A stretch of DNA of 64,000 bases, from the NCBI GenBank assembly GCA_027924645.1, contig BSBN01000850.1, forward strand, positions 1,767,501 to 1,831,500. The letters run 5' to 3'. The translations under genes were made by a program, and so were the position numbers. Within the stretch, counting starts at the first letter, position 1, and the number at the start of each line of letters is the position of its first letter. Positions 1 through 11,765 of this stretch are shown piece after piece. Origin of the DNA: Cunninghamia lanceolata (lineage: Eukaryota; Streptophyta; Pinopsida; Cupressales; Cupressaceae). A model generated the notes under the pieces. The model saw only the letters and a list, made by a program, of their open reading frames with translations. It did not search any database and was not told the origin of the DNA.

Positions 1-1003
1 GAAAAAGAGAAAGAAAGATAACAGTCAAAACAAAGAGGAGGAAATGCGTGACCTCTTCCAAAATTGGGCTAAGAGTACTAATTGAGATTTAATAATCTAT
101 TAATCCTTGTTGGGGGTGATTTAATTAACAAAATTATTTCAAACGTTGAATTAAACCTAGAGCAGAAACCTAGTGGACTTCATCAAACGAAGTAAGTCCT
201 GCTTACGTGATCTGATCTACCAAGAAATTAGGAATAATGAAAAGGATGCAGAGATAACTCTGATTCACAAAGAATTGATCTACCAAGAAATTAGGAATAA
301 TGAAAAGGATGCAGAGATAACTCTGATTGATAGAGAACTGATCTACAAAGAAATTAGGAATAATGTAAAGGATGCAGTGATAACTCTGATTGATAGAAAA
401 CGTGAAAGAGAGCAAATTAATATACAATTTCAAAAAACGTGAAGGAGAACAGATGTTCGGGTTTTGTTGAAAATGCTAAAATTAGAAGGAGAACAAATTA
501 ATATAAAATTTTTAGAAAACGTGAAGGAGAATAGATGTTCGGGCTTTGTTGAAAAATGTTCCATTAATGTAATCAACTATATTATCAGTGCAACTAGTGG
601 GATGTATGAAATTATTAACCCAATCAAGAAACCTCTTGATCAGATTAGTGTTAGTACAGTAAAACCTTACTCATGCCAGTGAGGCGTTATGCTGCCAGAA
701 TTTCCTGCATTATAGGGTTTGGTTAGTTTAGTAAGTTTGAACCCTATTAGCGATGTTAATCGTGTCACGATGACCCCCTTGTTGGCCTTCTTGTGATGGG
801 TATGCGTACATGTGCATATTTCCCCACTTTCAGCTCTTATGTTTGCGCATTAAGTGTATGCCACCGAGCACCCTGGCACGTGCGAGGGGGTTTCATGGGA
901 AGCGTAGAAATTTTTTTGATGTTTTGTGTAATGACCACATGTCAAATGTGGACATGACAAGTGTGATGTGTGTCATGACTGCATGGGAAATGTGGGCATG
1001 ACA
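1..1003 (+). repeat. 5' LTR (3' portion only) of gypsy-1
   Basis: The first kilobase aligns end to end with 9087-10093, about 9 kb downstream. I count roughly 75 substitutions plus a 4-bp indel (about 7.5% divergence), most of them transitions. The repeat ends in ACA at 1001-1003, two bases before a primer binding site, so this is the R/U5 end of a 5' LTR whose start lies outside the window. Short open frames inside it are by-products of an internal 63-bp repeat. Confidence 0.88.
212..400 (+). repeat. 63-bp tandem repeat, three copies, in the LTR
   Basis: Units start at 212, 275 and 338. The same three units occur in the other LTR at 9302, 9365 and 9428. Because 63 is a multiple of three, the array stays open on both strands and encodes a 21-residue repeated peptide on the plus strand. 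I see no sign that it is a real gene. Confidence 0.85.
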
Positions 1004-1005
1004 TT

Positions 1006-1017
1006 TGGTATCAGAGC
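1006..1017 (+). other. Primer binding site, initiator-Met tRNA type (gypsy-1)
   Basis: TGGTATCAGAGC lies two bases after the LTR end and matches the complement of the 3' end of plant initiator-Met tRNA, the usual minus-strand primer for many plant LTR retrotransposons. It fixes the element on the plus strand. Confidence 0.9.
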
Positions 1018-1098
1018 CCAAGTTTAAACACTGGGCATATTTGGGCACGTTACTTATTCTGCAACTTTGATTAATTAGTGCCTACCTTGTTTTGTAGG

Positions 1099-2505
1099 AT
1101 GCCTCCCTGACGTGTTCAACGAGTGCGATCGTGCAACACGACGTCCATTGAGGTGCACAGTGATTCCTCTGTAGAGGGACAGGCACCCGCAGTTATAGCA
1201 GATCAGCCAATACCATAGGCACCACCAGTATTAGACATAGTTCCTCAAATTTTACAGACATTACAGGCCATGTTAGAGATGTTATCACCAACTATTCCAA
1301 AGCCACGTGATAAGCCTCACGTTGATCCGCGAGAGGATCCACGTAAGGAGTCGCGTGCTGAGCCACGTGTTGAACCCCGCATCAATCCGTGAGAGGTGCC
1401 ACGTATGGAGCCTTTCGTAGAGATACCTGATACTAGAGTGGAGGAGGTAGGGTCAGCCTACCAAGCACGGAGTAGGAGTCCTCTGAGGCTTTCGAGGTGA
1501 GATAAGACAATGAGAGTAGAGCAGATACATCATGGACCATATGAGTATGGGTTGGATGAGCAAGTTATAGGACTTACAGACAGAGGAGACCCCACCAGAG
1601 ACCTGCTTAGGCTCAATCCACCTACCTTCGCAGGAGCTATAGAGGGAGCTATGACTGAGGCTTGGCTTATCAGTTTAGATAGGTGCTTCACGTTGCGACC
1701 TTATGGGAGCAACATGAAAGCACGAGCAGCAGTACACCTTTTGAGAGATGCAGCAGCTACTTGGTGCCACACTAAGGAGTGTAAGCACCGGTTATCCTTA
1801 GATACCCTCACATGGGACATGTTCATGGAGTGCTTTAATGCGCAATACTTGTCAGATCACTATAGAGAACACCAAATAGATGAGTTCCATGATTTACAGC
1901 AGAGAGGACTCACGGTTGTTCAGTATGAGAGCCGGTTCATTGAGCTTTCTCGTTATGCAGAGGATCTCCACGATGAGAAACTCCTAGTGCACAAATTTAT
2001 CAGAGGTTTGAATCATGGGATAGCAGGACCAGTACGTATGGTTGATCCCTTGTCTATGAGTGAGGCTATCGAAAAGGCTTTTATTACAGAGGAAATTTAG
2101 GGATGAGGGTAGAATTTACGCCCGTAGTTTCAGGACCGTAATCAGCAGCAGCAGCAGAACTTTCAAAGACCACAATCCACACCACAAAGAGGAGGATTCA
2201 ATTCATCATTACCTCCTAGGCCTCCACAGCAGTAGTAGCAGCGTCAATAGAGGTCTAGACCCCCGCAGAGGGTTCAAGAAGGACAGAACCGTGGTTGGCA
2301 GCAGCAGGGCCCGCGTAGAGATCAGAGACATTAGGGATCATCTGCGGGACCCGTGAGCTCTCAGCAGTCTTACATAGGTTCACAAGGATCCACTGGATGG
2401 ACTGGACAACAACAGTCAGGTAGGACTCAGTCAGGACAGTTACAGGCTAGGGGCCCGTGTTATGTATGTGGTGGGGTAGGGCATATGGCTAGAGAGTGTC
2501 CATAA
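1099..2505 (+). pseudogene. gag: gypsy-1 gag remnant with zinc knuckle
   Basis: Capsid/nucleocapsid part of a Ty3/gypsy polyprotein. An ATG at 1099 opens a frame that continues without any frameshift to the nucleocapsid. The first in-frame stop is at 1108, with more at about 1216, 1390 and 1498. The stretch 1510-2100 is open and holds the retrotransposon gag fold region (FAGAIEGAMTEAWL, then WDMFMECFNAQYL). A Q/P-rich linker with clustered TAG codons (2098-2335) follows. The CX2CX4HX4C knuckle lies at 2458-2499, starting CYVCGGVGHMARE, followed by a TAA. The piece is non-functional because of the stops. It is clearly continuous with the pol sequence downstream in the same frame. Confidence 0.88.
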
Positions 2506-2562
2506 GGATTTACAATAGGGGGACAGCCCCATGCAGGAGGATCTGAGCAGACTATAGGTGAT

Positions 2563-2874
2563 GTGGGCAGGTCCCACCGCATGTTTGTAGCGGTTAACAA
2601 CCACCAGGGTGACTTCCAAGCCTCATTTATTGAGACAGTAGGTATGATTGGGGATTTCCCCATCTCTATTCTTTTTGACTCTGGAGCTACTGACTCTTTT
2701 CTGTCTACATCGTTAGTGGAACGTTGCAGGCTGGGGGCTTCTAGGCAGGACATTAGGTGGGAGGTTGAGTTGGCCTCTGGGGCTAGGATGTCAGTAGATA
2801 CCTTGGTTAGAGATTGCGAGATCTCCTTGGGTTCCTTCACTACATCATGTGACCTTAGGGTTATGCCATCATGA
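2563..2874 (+). pseudogene. pol: gypsy-1 aspartic protease remnant
   Basis: Retropepsin-like segment in the same frame as gag. The catalytic motif reads FDSGATDSF, with the Asp at 2677-2679, so the active-site triad D-S-G is preserved. The segment runs 103 codons to a TGA at 2872. The text then continues in frame through 2896-3096 (GMDWLAAHRAKLDC, typical of the region after the gypsy protease). In a live element it would process the gag-pol polyprotein inside virus-like particles. Confidence 0.85.
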
Positions 2875-3099
2875 TCCTACAGTGTAGTTTTCGGTATGGA
2901 CTGGCTTGCGGCTCATAGAGCCAAGCTAGATTGTCGCCAGAGGACGATTAGCTTCTTAGACAATCATGGTTCATTGATTGATATAGTGGGCATTCAGAAG
3001 CCCACAATTGTTCGTATGATATCCATTCAGCAGCTTAAGTGCTGCATGTGGAAGGGTTGTCAGATGTTTGCTATCATGGTCAGTGACAAATCATAGAAT

Positions 3100-4125
3100 G
3101 AGCTTGAGGCTACTTTAGATGATCACCCTATCCTGAGAGACTTTGCCAATGTATTTTTGCCAGAATTACCAGGTATGCCTCCATGCAGAGAGGTTGATTT
3201 CCACATCAACTTAGTGCCGGGTGTAGAGCCAGTGTCTCGTGCACCCTACAGGATGACTACACATGAACTTACAGAGCTCAAACTACAGTTAGAGGAGTTA
3301 CTTGAGAAGGGGCACATCTGACCTAACATTTCACCATGGGGCACACCGGTTATCTTCGTGAAGAAGAAGGATGGGTCTCTTCAATTATGCATGGATTACA
3401 GGCAGTTGAATAAGGTGATGGTGAAGAATCGTTATCCTCTACCTAGGATTGACGACCTCTTTGATCAGATGCAGGGAGCCAGAGTGTTCTCAAAAATTGA
3501 TCTAAAATCTAGGTATCACCAATTGCGCATCACAGAGGCAGACATTCATAAGACTGCTTTTCGAACAAGATATGACCATTATGAGTTCACAGTGGTACCC
3601 TTCGGTTTGACGAATACCCCTACAGTGTTCATGAGCCTCATGAACAAAGTGTTCCGCACTTACTTGGATCGGTTCGTAATCATTTTCCTTGATGATTTTT
3701 TGATATATTCACCGACTGAGGAGGAGCATGTGGATCATTTGCGTCAAGTGTTGCAGTGCTTATGAGAGCAACAGCTATATGGCAACCTGGCAAAGTGTGC
3801 CTTCTTCAAGACAGAGGTGCAGTATTTGGGGCACATCTTATCAGGCGATGGCATCTCTATAGATCTGTCGAAGATCAAAGCAATTTAGGACTGGCCAACA
3901 CCCACTAGCGTGACTGAGGTCAGGAGCTGTATGGGATTATCTGGTTATTATCGTATATTTGTTGAGGGCTTTTCCAGATTAGCGCATCCCATCACTTCCC
4001 TTCAGTGGAAAGGGAAAGGTTTCACTTGGACTGAGCAGTGTGAGAGGGCCTTCAGGGTCCTCAAGGAGCATCTTACTAGCGCTCCCATATTAGCGGTTCC
4101 AGATCCTACAGAGGATTTTGTTGTT
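3100..4125 (+). pseudogene. pol: gypsy-1 reverse transcriptase remnant
   Basis: RT domain of a Ty3/gypsy element, still in frame 1. Visible blocks are [19 protein letters not shown] (from 3358), the [10 protein letters not shown] and [12 protein letters not shown] blocks, the [12 protein letters not shown] block, and the catalytic FLDD box within [11 protein letters not shown] at about 3680-3720. The RT thumb/connection (ERAFRVLKEHLTSAPIL) reaches 4128. In-frame stops sit at about 3094, 3319, 3763, 3886 and 4126. No frameshift is needed to read through the domain. Similarity to chromovirus RTs is strong by eye, but the exact lineage (Tekay-like suspected) needs a tree. Confidence 0.9.
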
Positions 4126-4470
4126 TGAACAGATGCATCACTAGAGGGTTTGGGAGCCCTGCTCATGTAGGGTGGTAGAGCGATTGCCTACGAATCACGT
4201 AAGCTCAAGACACATGAGCTAAATTACCCTACTCATGATTTAGAGTTCACAGTAGTCATTCATGCTCTTGTTCGTTGGAGACACTTCCTTTTAGGTTGAC
4301 GCTTTGAGCTCCATTCGGATCATCATAGCTTGCAGTATATTTTCACACAGCCAAATTTAAACGCCTGTTAGTGGCGTTGGATGGAGTTCTTGTGCGAGTA
4401 CGACTTTAATGTCCACTACATCAAAGGGAAGGAGAACGTGGTTGCTGATGCCTTGATTCGAAGGCACCAT
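4126..4470 (+). pseudogene. pol: gypsy-1 RNase H remnant
   Basis: Follows RT in the same frame. It contains TDASLEGLGALL, IAYESRKLKTHELNYPTHD and the HSDHHSLQYI segment, ending with FNVHYIKGKENVVADALIRR, the classic end of the gypsy RNase H. In-frame TGA/TAG codons interrupt it at 4126, about 4168, 4297 and 4369. In a functional element this domain degrades the RNA of the RNA/DNA hybrid. Confidence 0.87.
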
Positions 4471-4970
4471 GAGATCCTAACCTTGACATTAAGGGTGGAC
4501 TTGAGAGAGCGTATCCTACAACATCTACCTGAGGATGAGTGGTTTCTTGAGGTGCAGCAGGAAATTCAGAATGAGAAGGCCCTTAAGGGCAAATTTGCAG
4601 GATATTCCCTTGAGCATGATGGTTTGCTTAGACATCGGCAATGCATCTATGTACCCCATGCAGGTGATCTACGTGCAGTGATCCTTTTAGAGGCTCATAG
4701 GGCACCTTATGCAGCACACCTAGGAGTGAAGAAGATGCATGCTGATTTGTGACAGTTATATCATTAGGTTGGGATGAGACGAGACATTGTAGAATATGTT
4801 GTTCGTTTCCTTGAGTGCAGAGGGTCAAGGCTGAGCATTAGCATCCAACAAGACTATTGTACTCTCACGAGATACCTGAGTGGAAATGGGACACCATTTC
4901 CATGGATTTTATCGTTGGTCTACCTATGTCATCACGTCACCATGATGCCATCATGGTGACAGTTGACAAG
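4471..4970 (+). pseudogene. pol: gypsy-1 integrase N-terminal part, core truncated
   Basis: The HHCC zinc-binding region is recognisable (HRAPYAAHLGVKKMHADL, then RRDIVEYVVRFLEC) but one cysteine appears replaced by Phe. A TGA at 4750 and a 1-bp loss near 4820 shift the reading to frame 3. In that frame the core begins (IPEWKWDTISMDFIVGLP, first catalytic Asp at 4905-4907). The core then stops abruptly at about 4970 and jumps to sequence expected downstream of the core, so the second Asp and the Glu are missing. Confidence 0.82.
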
Positions 4971-5449
4971 TATGCAGATGCTAAGAGAACTGATCGGAGC
5001 TTCTCACTGGGTGACAGGGTATTTTTGAGAGTGTGACCGCACAAGAGTCCAATCCATTATAGAAAGGGCTCTAAGCTCGCACCTTAATTTGTAGGACCTT
5101 TTGAGATCTTGGAGCGGATAGGACCCATAGCCTATTGTCTAGCCTTGCCACCTAGCTTGTCGCATATCCATGATGTCTTTCATGTTTTAGTTTTACATCG
5201 TTACATCTCTCACTTATCTCACGTATTCGATTGGAGTGCTCTTCAGGGAAAGACAGACGGACAACTGGCTTTGGAGCTAATTCACATATTGGCTCGTTAG
5301 ACGCTAGGCCTTCAAGGTCAAGATCTGGACCAGGTTATGGTCCAGTGGGACATATATGACGAGGTCACTGCGACATGGGAGGATGCAGCAAGATTGAGGA
5401 CTCTTTATCCTCACCTCTTTGATGACTTCCAGGAGGAATTATGGTCTTA
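4971..5449 (+). pseudogene. pol: gypsy-1 integrase C-terminus and chromodomain-like tail
   Basis: Frame 3 continues with YADAKRTDRSFSLGDRVFLR and the GPFEILERIGPIAY block, the usual gypsy integrase C-terminal domain. The tail reads VMVQWDIYDEVTATWEDA then LRTLYPHLF, resembling the chromodomain that chromoviruses carry at the end of integrase. It ends at a TAG at 5448-5450. Internal stops lie near 5034, 5085 and 5298. The chromodomain is the basis for calling the element a chromovirus. Confidence 0.8.
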
Positions 5450-5577
5450 GGGTTGGAGGATGTGAGGCCTACCTTTTTCATTTTCATTCATGTGGCTATT
5501 TACCTTACTGTTGCTGATACTTTTAAACTTGTGGGACTGTTGATCCTGGATTCCCAAACTTTTAAACTTTATTATGT

Positions 5578-5790
5578 TAAAGGAAAACTAATTGGGTGAT
5601 GTTAGATAGATGCTTGTATTAAAAGAAAACAAATTAGGTGATGTTAGATAGATGTTTATTTTATAGGAAAACTAATTGGGTGATGTTAAATAGATGTTTA
5701 TATTATAGGAAAACTAATTGGATGATGTTAGATAGATGCTCTATATTAAAGGAAAACTAATTGGGTGATGTTAGTTAGAAAATTGTAATA
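5578..5790 (+). repeat. 42-bp tandem repeat, about five copies
   Basis: A unit built around GGAAAACTAATTGGGTGATG recurs at steps of 42, 42, 42 and 43 bases just inside the proposed LTR start. This is typical of U3 subrepeats, though a promoter role is not shown. Confidence 0.85.
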
Positions 5791-7583
5791 TGATTTCTTT
5801 TATGCTTAAGAGAACTTGTGGTATTGTATGGGAATGCATGTTTTAAATTGCTTCGGCTTTGATATTCATATGTGGAATTAACCTTGCAATTGAGTGCACA
5901 AGTAATGCTAACAAACCACAGATGCTAGAGATCATCCCACACTTGATGTTGTAATCCCTTGTGAAGTTGATCTAGTTCCACGAGGAACCAAGATCAACTC
6001 TGTGTATAATGTAATGATGTAATGTTAATTTGCATATAAGGTTAATTGGGTTGAGTCTACCCTCTTTTAATTTGAATTATGATATGTGTTGTAAGAATTG
6101 TCTTTAAATTTTATATTTAAATTTTAAATTTTTGAAGACCTTTTTCATGTGTTTTAACTTGACCTGGGTGCCCTAACTAAGCTAAACTTGACTCTGGGTT
6201 ATACCCCATGGGCTTAGGGTCCCTTTTGACTTGGGTAACCCTCGAAAAACCTCCATATGGTCACCTTAACTTCACATTGAAGTTAAGTGACGAATTTGGA
6301 GGCATGGGAGGGATAGGATGAGTGGTACCAGCACTGAAACCCATCCCTTTTCTCTTCCCAAAGTTAGAGATGACTCCAAGACCCACCAATTGTGGAGGAC
6401 TTGACTTCAAGTCTCTCTCACAATTGGTGAGAGTACCCATGGAGTTGTGTGGTCTTTCATGAGAGGAAAGGAAGGGGAGACATGTGTCACCCTTTCCCTG
6501 TTTAACTCCCCTTTTCTCTCCCATGTGTTGGAGAGAGGACATGTGGTAATGGGTGGAGACTTTGGGGATGGGTGAGTGACATGTGTCAACACCCATCCCT
6601 TGGGACATGCTAGTGGTTGGGAGGAAGAGTGAGGAGGTGACAAGTGTCACCTCCCCAATCCTTTAAGCTCATGGATTGGGCTTATTTTAATCCCACTTGG
6701 AATAAGGTGAGGGGTTGTTGGATTTTTGAGAATTTTTATTGTTGGAAATTATTTTTGGGAGAAATATAAAGGGAGTTTGGTGGCTTATGTTAGAGGGGAT
6801 TTTAGAGGAGCTCTACATCAACTTTTTCCATTTTAGGGCTTTTAAAAGTTAGTTTTCAAGGTTAAGGCCTTCCCCTTGTATTTCAATTTGCTTGCATGAT
6901 GAATGTGTGAGATGTATTTTTGCTTGTGTTATATTTTGTTATTGTGGGAAATATTTAGTAGGGTGTTGAAAGAGCCTCTCCCACTTAGGAGAAAATGCTC
7001 ATCAAGTGTGGGGTAGGGGAGGAGTGATCCTCCTCGAGGTCATTACCTTGTTTTGGGATGTTGAAAGCCTTGAGGGCATTTTATGTGATTTTGAGTAATT
7101 TGTTATATGGCTTGAAAGCCAAAATATGAAATCCTTTAGAAATTTTGTTAACATGTGGGCTTGAGGCCATGAGAAAAATTGTATTGAGATATTTTGAAGG
7201 AGTGGCACTCTAGAGTTGAGTGTGTCCACTCTCCTACCCCTTTTTATACTCACCTTGGTTGAGTTGTGTGTTGTAAATATCCACGGGTGTAATATTGTGC
7301 TTTGAGATGTTTGTTGTCTTGTTGTAAAGTGTATTTGAGTTTCCTAGGTGTGTGGATGACCTCCCTAGCTTGGGGGTGACCCTCTTGCAGGTCTACGATA
7401 GGGAGGAGAGTTGGATTTGTGGTGTTTCTTTCCCTTGTGTGATATGCAGGTTTCATGGAGCTTAGTGTGAAGTTGAAGAATTTACTTGTCTTGGAAAATA
7501 TATTATTTTCCTTTACTCTTGAGGCTCTTGAGGAGAGCTTGGTCTTATCAATAACTTCATCCTTGTTGGTTTTCAAAGAGGAG

Positions 7584-7609
7584 AACTTCTCTCTCTCTCT
7601 CTCTCTCTT
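7584..7609 (+). repeat. (CT)n microsatellite
   Basis: Short dinucleotide run inside the proposed long LTR. Confidence 0.85.
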
Positions 7610-8141
7610 GTTGTAAAATTTTGTCTTCTTAAGTTGTGAGAAAACCTCTTTCATTGTATTGATAGTTTTAGTTTGATAAATTAAATTTTACCATTTATGA
7701 GATGATGAAGGAAGGAAATTTGTTTTTAAAAGGATATTGATTTTGAATATTCCTCATACTTCTATTAGCAAAGTTGTGATTTAGTTGTTGTGGTAAATAA
7801 AGAGAGTTAAAATTTGATGATTTAGATCTTACCATTTAAGTAAGTAGGAATTGTAGAAAAGTTGTTTATTTAAGTCAATTCATTGTATGACAAAATGGAA
7901 ATATTAATTTGATAAGTATGAAGTTATTATTATGGCAAATATGAAGTTGTAATTTGTTACTAAGAAAGGAAATGAAAATTGGTTATAGTTATGCATTTGA
8001 GTTTTGTTTGTAATTAATTACAAATATATTTAAATTTCTCCCTTCAAAAATGTGTAAATATAAATCTTATGTGCTTACATGATTTTAAAATAGAAAACTG
8101 AGTTTATTAATTCTGCTCAGTACATTGTGATTTCATTATAA

Positions 8142-8251
<110 letters not shown>

Positions 8252-8329
8252 AAACTTATAAAAAAGAAAATATATACCGAAATAGATAAAGGAGCGGTTG
8301 TGGAGTTTCACAGTCCGTGGGTTTTATGG

Positions 8330-8745
8330 AAGAGAAAACTATTACATTGGGTGGGGGTTTGAACCCCCATTGTCGCCATTGAAAAAGGGTGTGGGGAGGG
8401 GGCGGAGTCCCCACCCACACCCCACTAAGTGGGATGTGGGTGTGGGCTCTGCCCCCTCCCCACACCCTTAATAACTGAAAAAACTCTGCGGCCTTGCCTC
8501 CATTGGCCCCTCCAACCCACACATCACTACCTGATCCTCCCTCTGCCTGACTCCCTCAATAGCACCGCTGCCTCTCCCTCTCTACGGTCTCACTTGCCTC
8601 TATGGTCTCCCTCCACCCGCGACCACCGCTCAGAGCCTCCACGGCTCCCCTTAACCCTGAGCACCTCCACCACTGTGGTCTCCTCCCAAAGCGCCGCCGC
8701 CGTCCTCCATGGAACCTGCCCACCATTCAATCAAGCCAAACAAAA
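8330..8745. other. GC-rich island with an 85-bp hairpin inside the LTR
   Basis: This stretch is far richer in G and C than its AT-rich surroundings and keeps many CG dinucleotides (for example around 8620-8710). Its left part, 8385-8469, is an inverted repeat with about 42-base arms and a few mismatches. A 118-codon plus-strand frame covers it, but its composition (P, S, L, T rich, no known motif) does not support a gene. It may be a separate insertion or captured gene fragment. Confidence 0.55.
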
Positions 8746-10093
8746 AAAAGTGTTAGGGTTTTCAATGATTCAAATGAAAACATGAAATAAAATAATATGC
8801 ATAGGTTTTATAAAGAAAACCTAATATTGTAACTCAATTAAATAGTAATATATATATATATATTATTTATTGATAATTTTTTAAAAAGAAGCCATTTAAA
8901 AAAAATACGGTTTCAATATTGACAATATATATATATATATATAACAATTATTTAATATATATGTGTGTGTGTGTGTGTGTGTATTTATAACTTTGCAATT
9001 ATTTAAGCCATCATATGCATTTCATATGTGGTTGTTTTGACCCAACCTGTAATTTGAAAAAAAATGTCCAACTGAGAAAAATGAGAGAAAAAGAGAAAGA
9101 AAGATAACAGTGAAAACAAAGAGGAGGAAATGTGCGACCTCTTCCAAAATCGGGCTAAGAGTACTAATTGAGATTTAATAATCCATTAATCCTGATTGGG
9201 GGCGATTTAATTAACAAAATTATTTCTAACGTTGAATTAAACCTAGAGCAGAAACCTAGTGGACTTCATCAAACGAAGTGAGTAAGTCTTGCTTACGTGA
9301 TCTGATCTACCTAGAAATTAGGAATAATGAAAAGGATACAGAGATAACTCTGATTGATAGAGAACTGATCTACCAAAAAATTCAAAATAATGAAAAGGAT
9401 GCAGAGATAACTCTGATTGATAGAGAACTGATCTACCAAGAAATTAGGAATAATGTAAAGGATGCAGTGATAACTCTGATTGATAGAGAACATGAAAGAG
9501 AGCAAATTAATATAAAATTTTAGAAAATGTGATGGACAACAGATGTTCGGGCTTTGTTGAAAATGCTAAAATTAGAAGGAAAACAAATTAATATAAATTT
9601 TTTAGAAAACGTGAAGGAGAATAGATGTTCGGGCTTTGTTGAAAAATGTTCCATTAATGTAATCAACTATATTACCAATGCAACTAGTGGGATGTATGAA
9701 ATTATTAACCCAATCAGGAAACCTCTTGATCAAATTAATGTTAGTACAGTAAAACCCTACTCACGGCAGTGAGGTGTTATGCTGCCAGAATCTCCCGTAT
9801 AATAGGGTTTGGTTAGTTTAGTAATGTTGAAACCTATTAGCGACGTTAACCGTGTCGCGATGACCCCCTTGTTGGCCTTCTTGCGATGGGTATGCGCACG
9901 TGTGCGTATTTCCCTGCTTTCAACTGTTATGTTTGCGCATTAAGTGTATGCCACCGAGCACGTTGGCGCGTGTGAGGGGGTTTCATGGGAAGCGTGGAAT
10001 TTTTTTTGATGTTTCATGTCATGACCACATGTCAAATGTGGACATGACACATGTGATGCGTGTTGTGACCGCATGGGAAATGTGGGCATGACA

Positions 10094-11765
10094 TTTATCA
10101 AATTAGAATCTAGGAAAGTGTGTTTTATTTTTATTTTCAAGTGTTTTTAGGAGAGAGTAGTTGTTTTTGTGTTTTAACAGAAGTTAAAATATGCAAGAGT
10201 AGTGTAGGTTCAACAAAATGTAGAGTAACTTTTAACTTCCTCTCAAGTGTAGAGTCCATTTACTTACCTAACTAATGTAATTTTTTAATTAGCATGCTCA
10301 TTTAATCCATTTAAATATAAGCATAAATAAAATATGCAAAATGAGATATTATGTGAGCTAAATAATAATTAGTGTTGAGTTATATAAAATAAATTAGTTA
10401 TCATAGAGTAATGAAAAAAAGAATGGGCATTCCTAAATAGATGGTTGGAGCAAAAATAGGAAAACAAAGCCAGTAGAAGATCGAAGCAATAATTATGTAT
10501 GAGTGTCTTGGATTTGGTTTTGGAAAATAAACTAGCACAATGTAGTGAAGACTATTTTAGCATGGTTCCAACTAACACAATGTGATAGTAACCCAGAATC
10601 GAAGTGTAAAAGTTTGTAAAACATAAAAGCAACCTTTGGACTTAGAAACAAGAATTTGTGGTATATACTATTCTTCTTAGGTAGAGATCAATATGATGTG
10701 ATAGTGAACTTTGAGCACAAGAAATTTGAATCTTCATAGTTTGTTTTCTTTGGTTTGTTAATTGCCATAGTGCTTGCAAAATTCAAAAAAAAATTACTTG
10801 CAAAATGATATCTAGGGTCCAAAAGTAGTATGGACAAGAAAATTTGGCATGGCTGCTTGCAACCCTACCTCAATCAAGCACTTGAATCCCCTTGAATGGT
10901 TTGTTTCAAGCTCTATGTAGCAATAAATAAATGTTGGTAATATGTGCTAGCCTAGGTGCAATGGTGTAAGTAGAAATGCTTGGAAGATAAATGAAATTGC
11001 CAAAGCTTCTATAGATGTGTGTGGTGGGTGCTTTAGTATACGGAATGAGATATTATTAATGGAGTTTCCTAAAATGCCAAAGGAAATGGGTGTGAGATTA
11101 CTGATTTTTGGAAATAGAAAAAAAACTATTAGAAGTGTAATGATAAGGAATGGTTGGAAATTACGAAGAGTTCATGAAAAAAGGGAAGAAAGAGCTTCAT
11201 AAAACTCATAAGATAGAAATGATAAAAATTAAATTTCAATTCTAAAGAATTGTTATGAAAAATTGAATGCAAGATAAAATTATAACAAATCTTGCAATAT
11301 ATATATAATAATAAAGTTTGAAATAAGGCTTTTATAGAATTTGCACACCTATAACTATTCAAAAGTGTAAAACTACCACAATGATTAACTTTTGTCCATT
11401 TTAAAATGTTTTAATGTGTATAAATATTGTTGCTTCACTATTACACTGTACTTGTGAATAATTATAACTTGTTTCCATCGAAAAATTAAATAAAATGTTC
11501 AATATTTGTAGGACAACGGATATTACCCCTATAGATCATTTTAAAATTAATTGGGCACACTTCAAAAATCTAGTTAAGCTACACATATGGCAATCATAGT
11601 AGCTTTACTCGCATAACACACATAGGTATAATAGACTTTCATACCAAAATGATTTGTTTATCATACCAACATAATAGACTTTCAAAATTTGCCTACTTTT
11701 AACTCAACCAGCTGGGGAATGCATACTATTAGAAACAACACATATAACTGCAAGTGAATGCCCAA
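10094..11765. other. Gene-free spacer
   Basis: AT-rich sequence between gypsy-1 and the WAK-like pseudogene. Only short random frames; no coding similarity or strong repeat recognised. The bases after 10093 (TTTAT) would be the right target-site copy of gypsy-1, but the left copy is outside the window. Confidence 0.6.

Noticed and set aside
173..442. 89-codon frame in the 5' LTR as a small gene
   Set aside because: Made of the 63-bp tandem repeat and also open on the other strand.
8429..8785. 118-codon plus frame in the GC-rich island as a gene
   Set aside because: Biased P/S/L/T composition and no domain; overlaps half of a hairpin.
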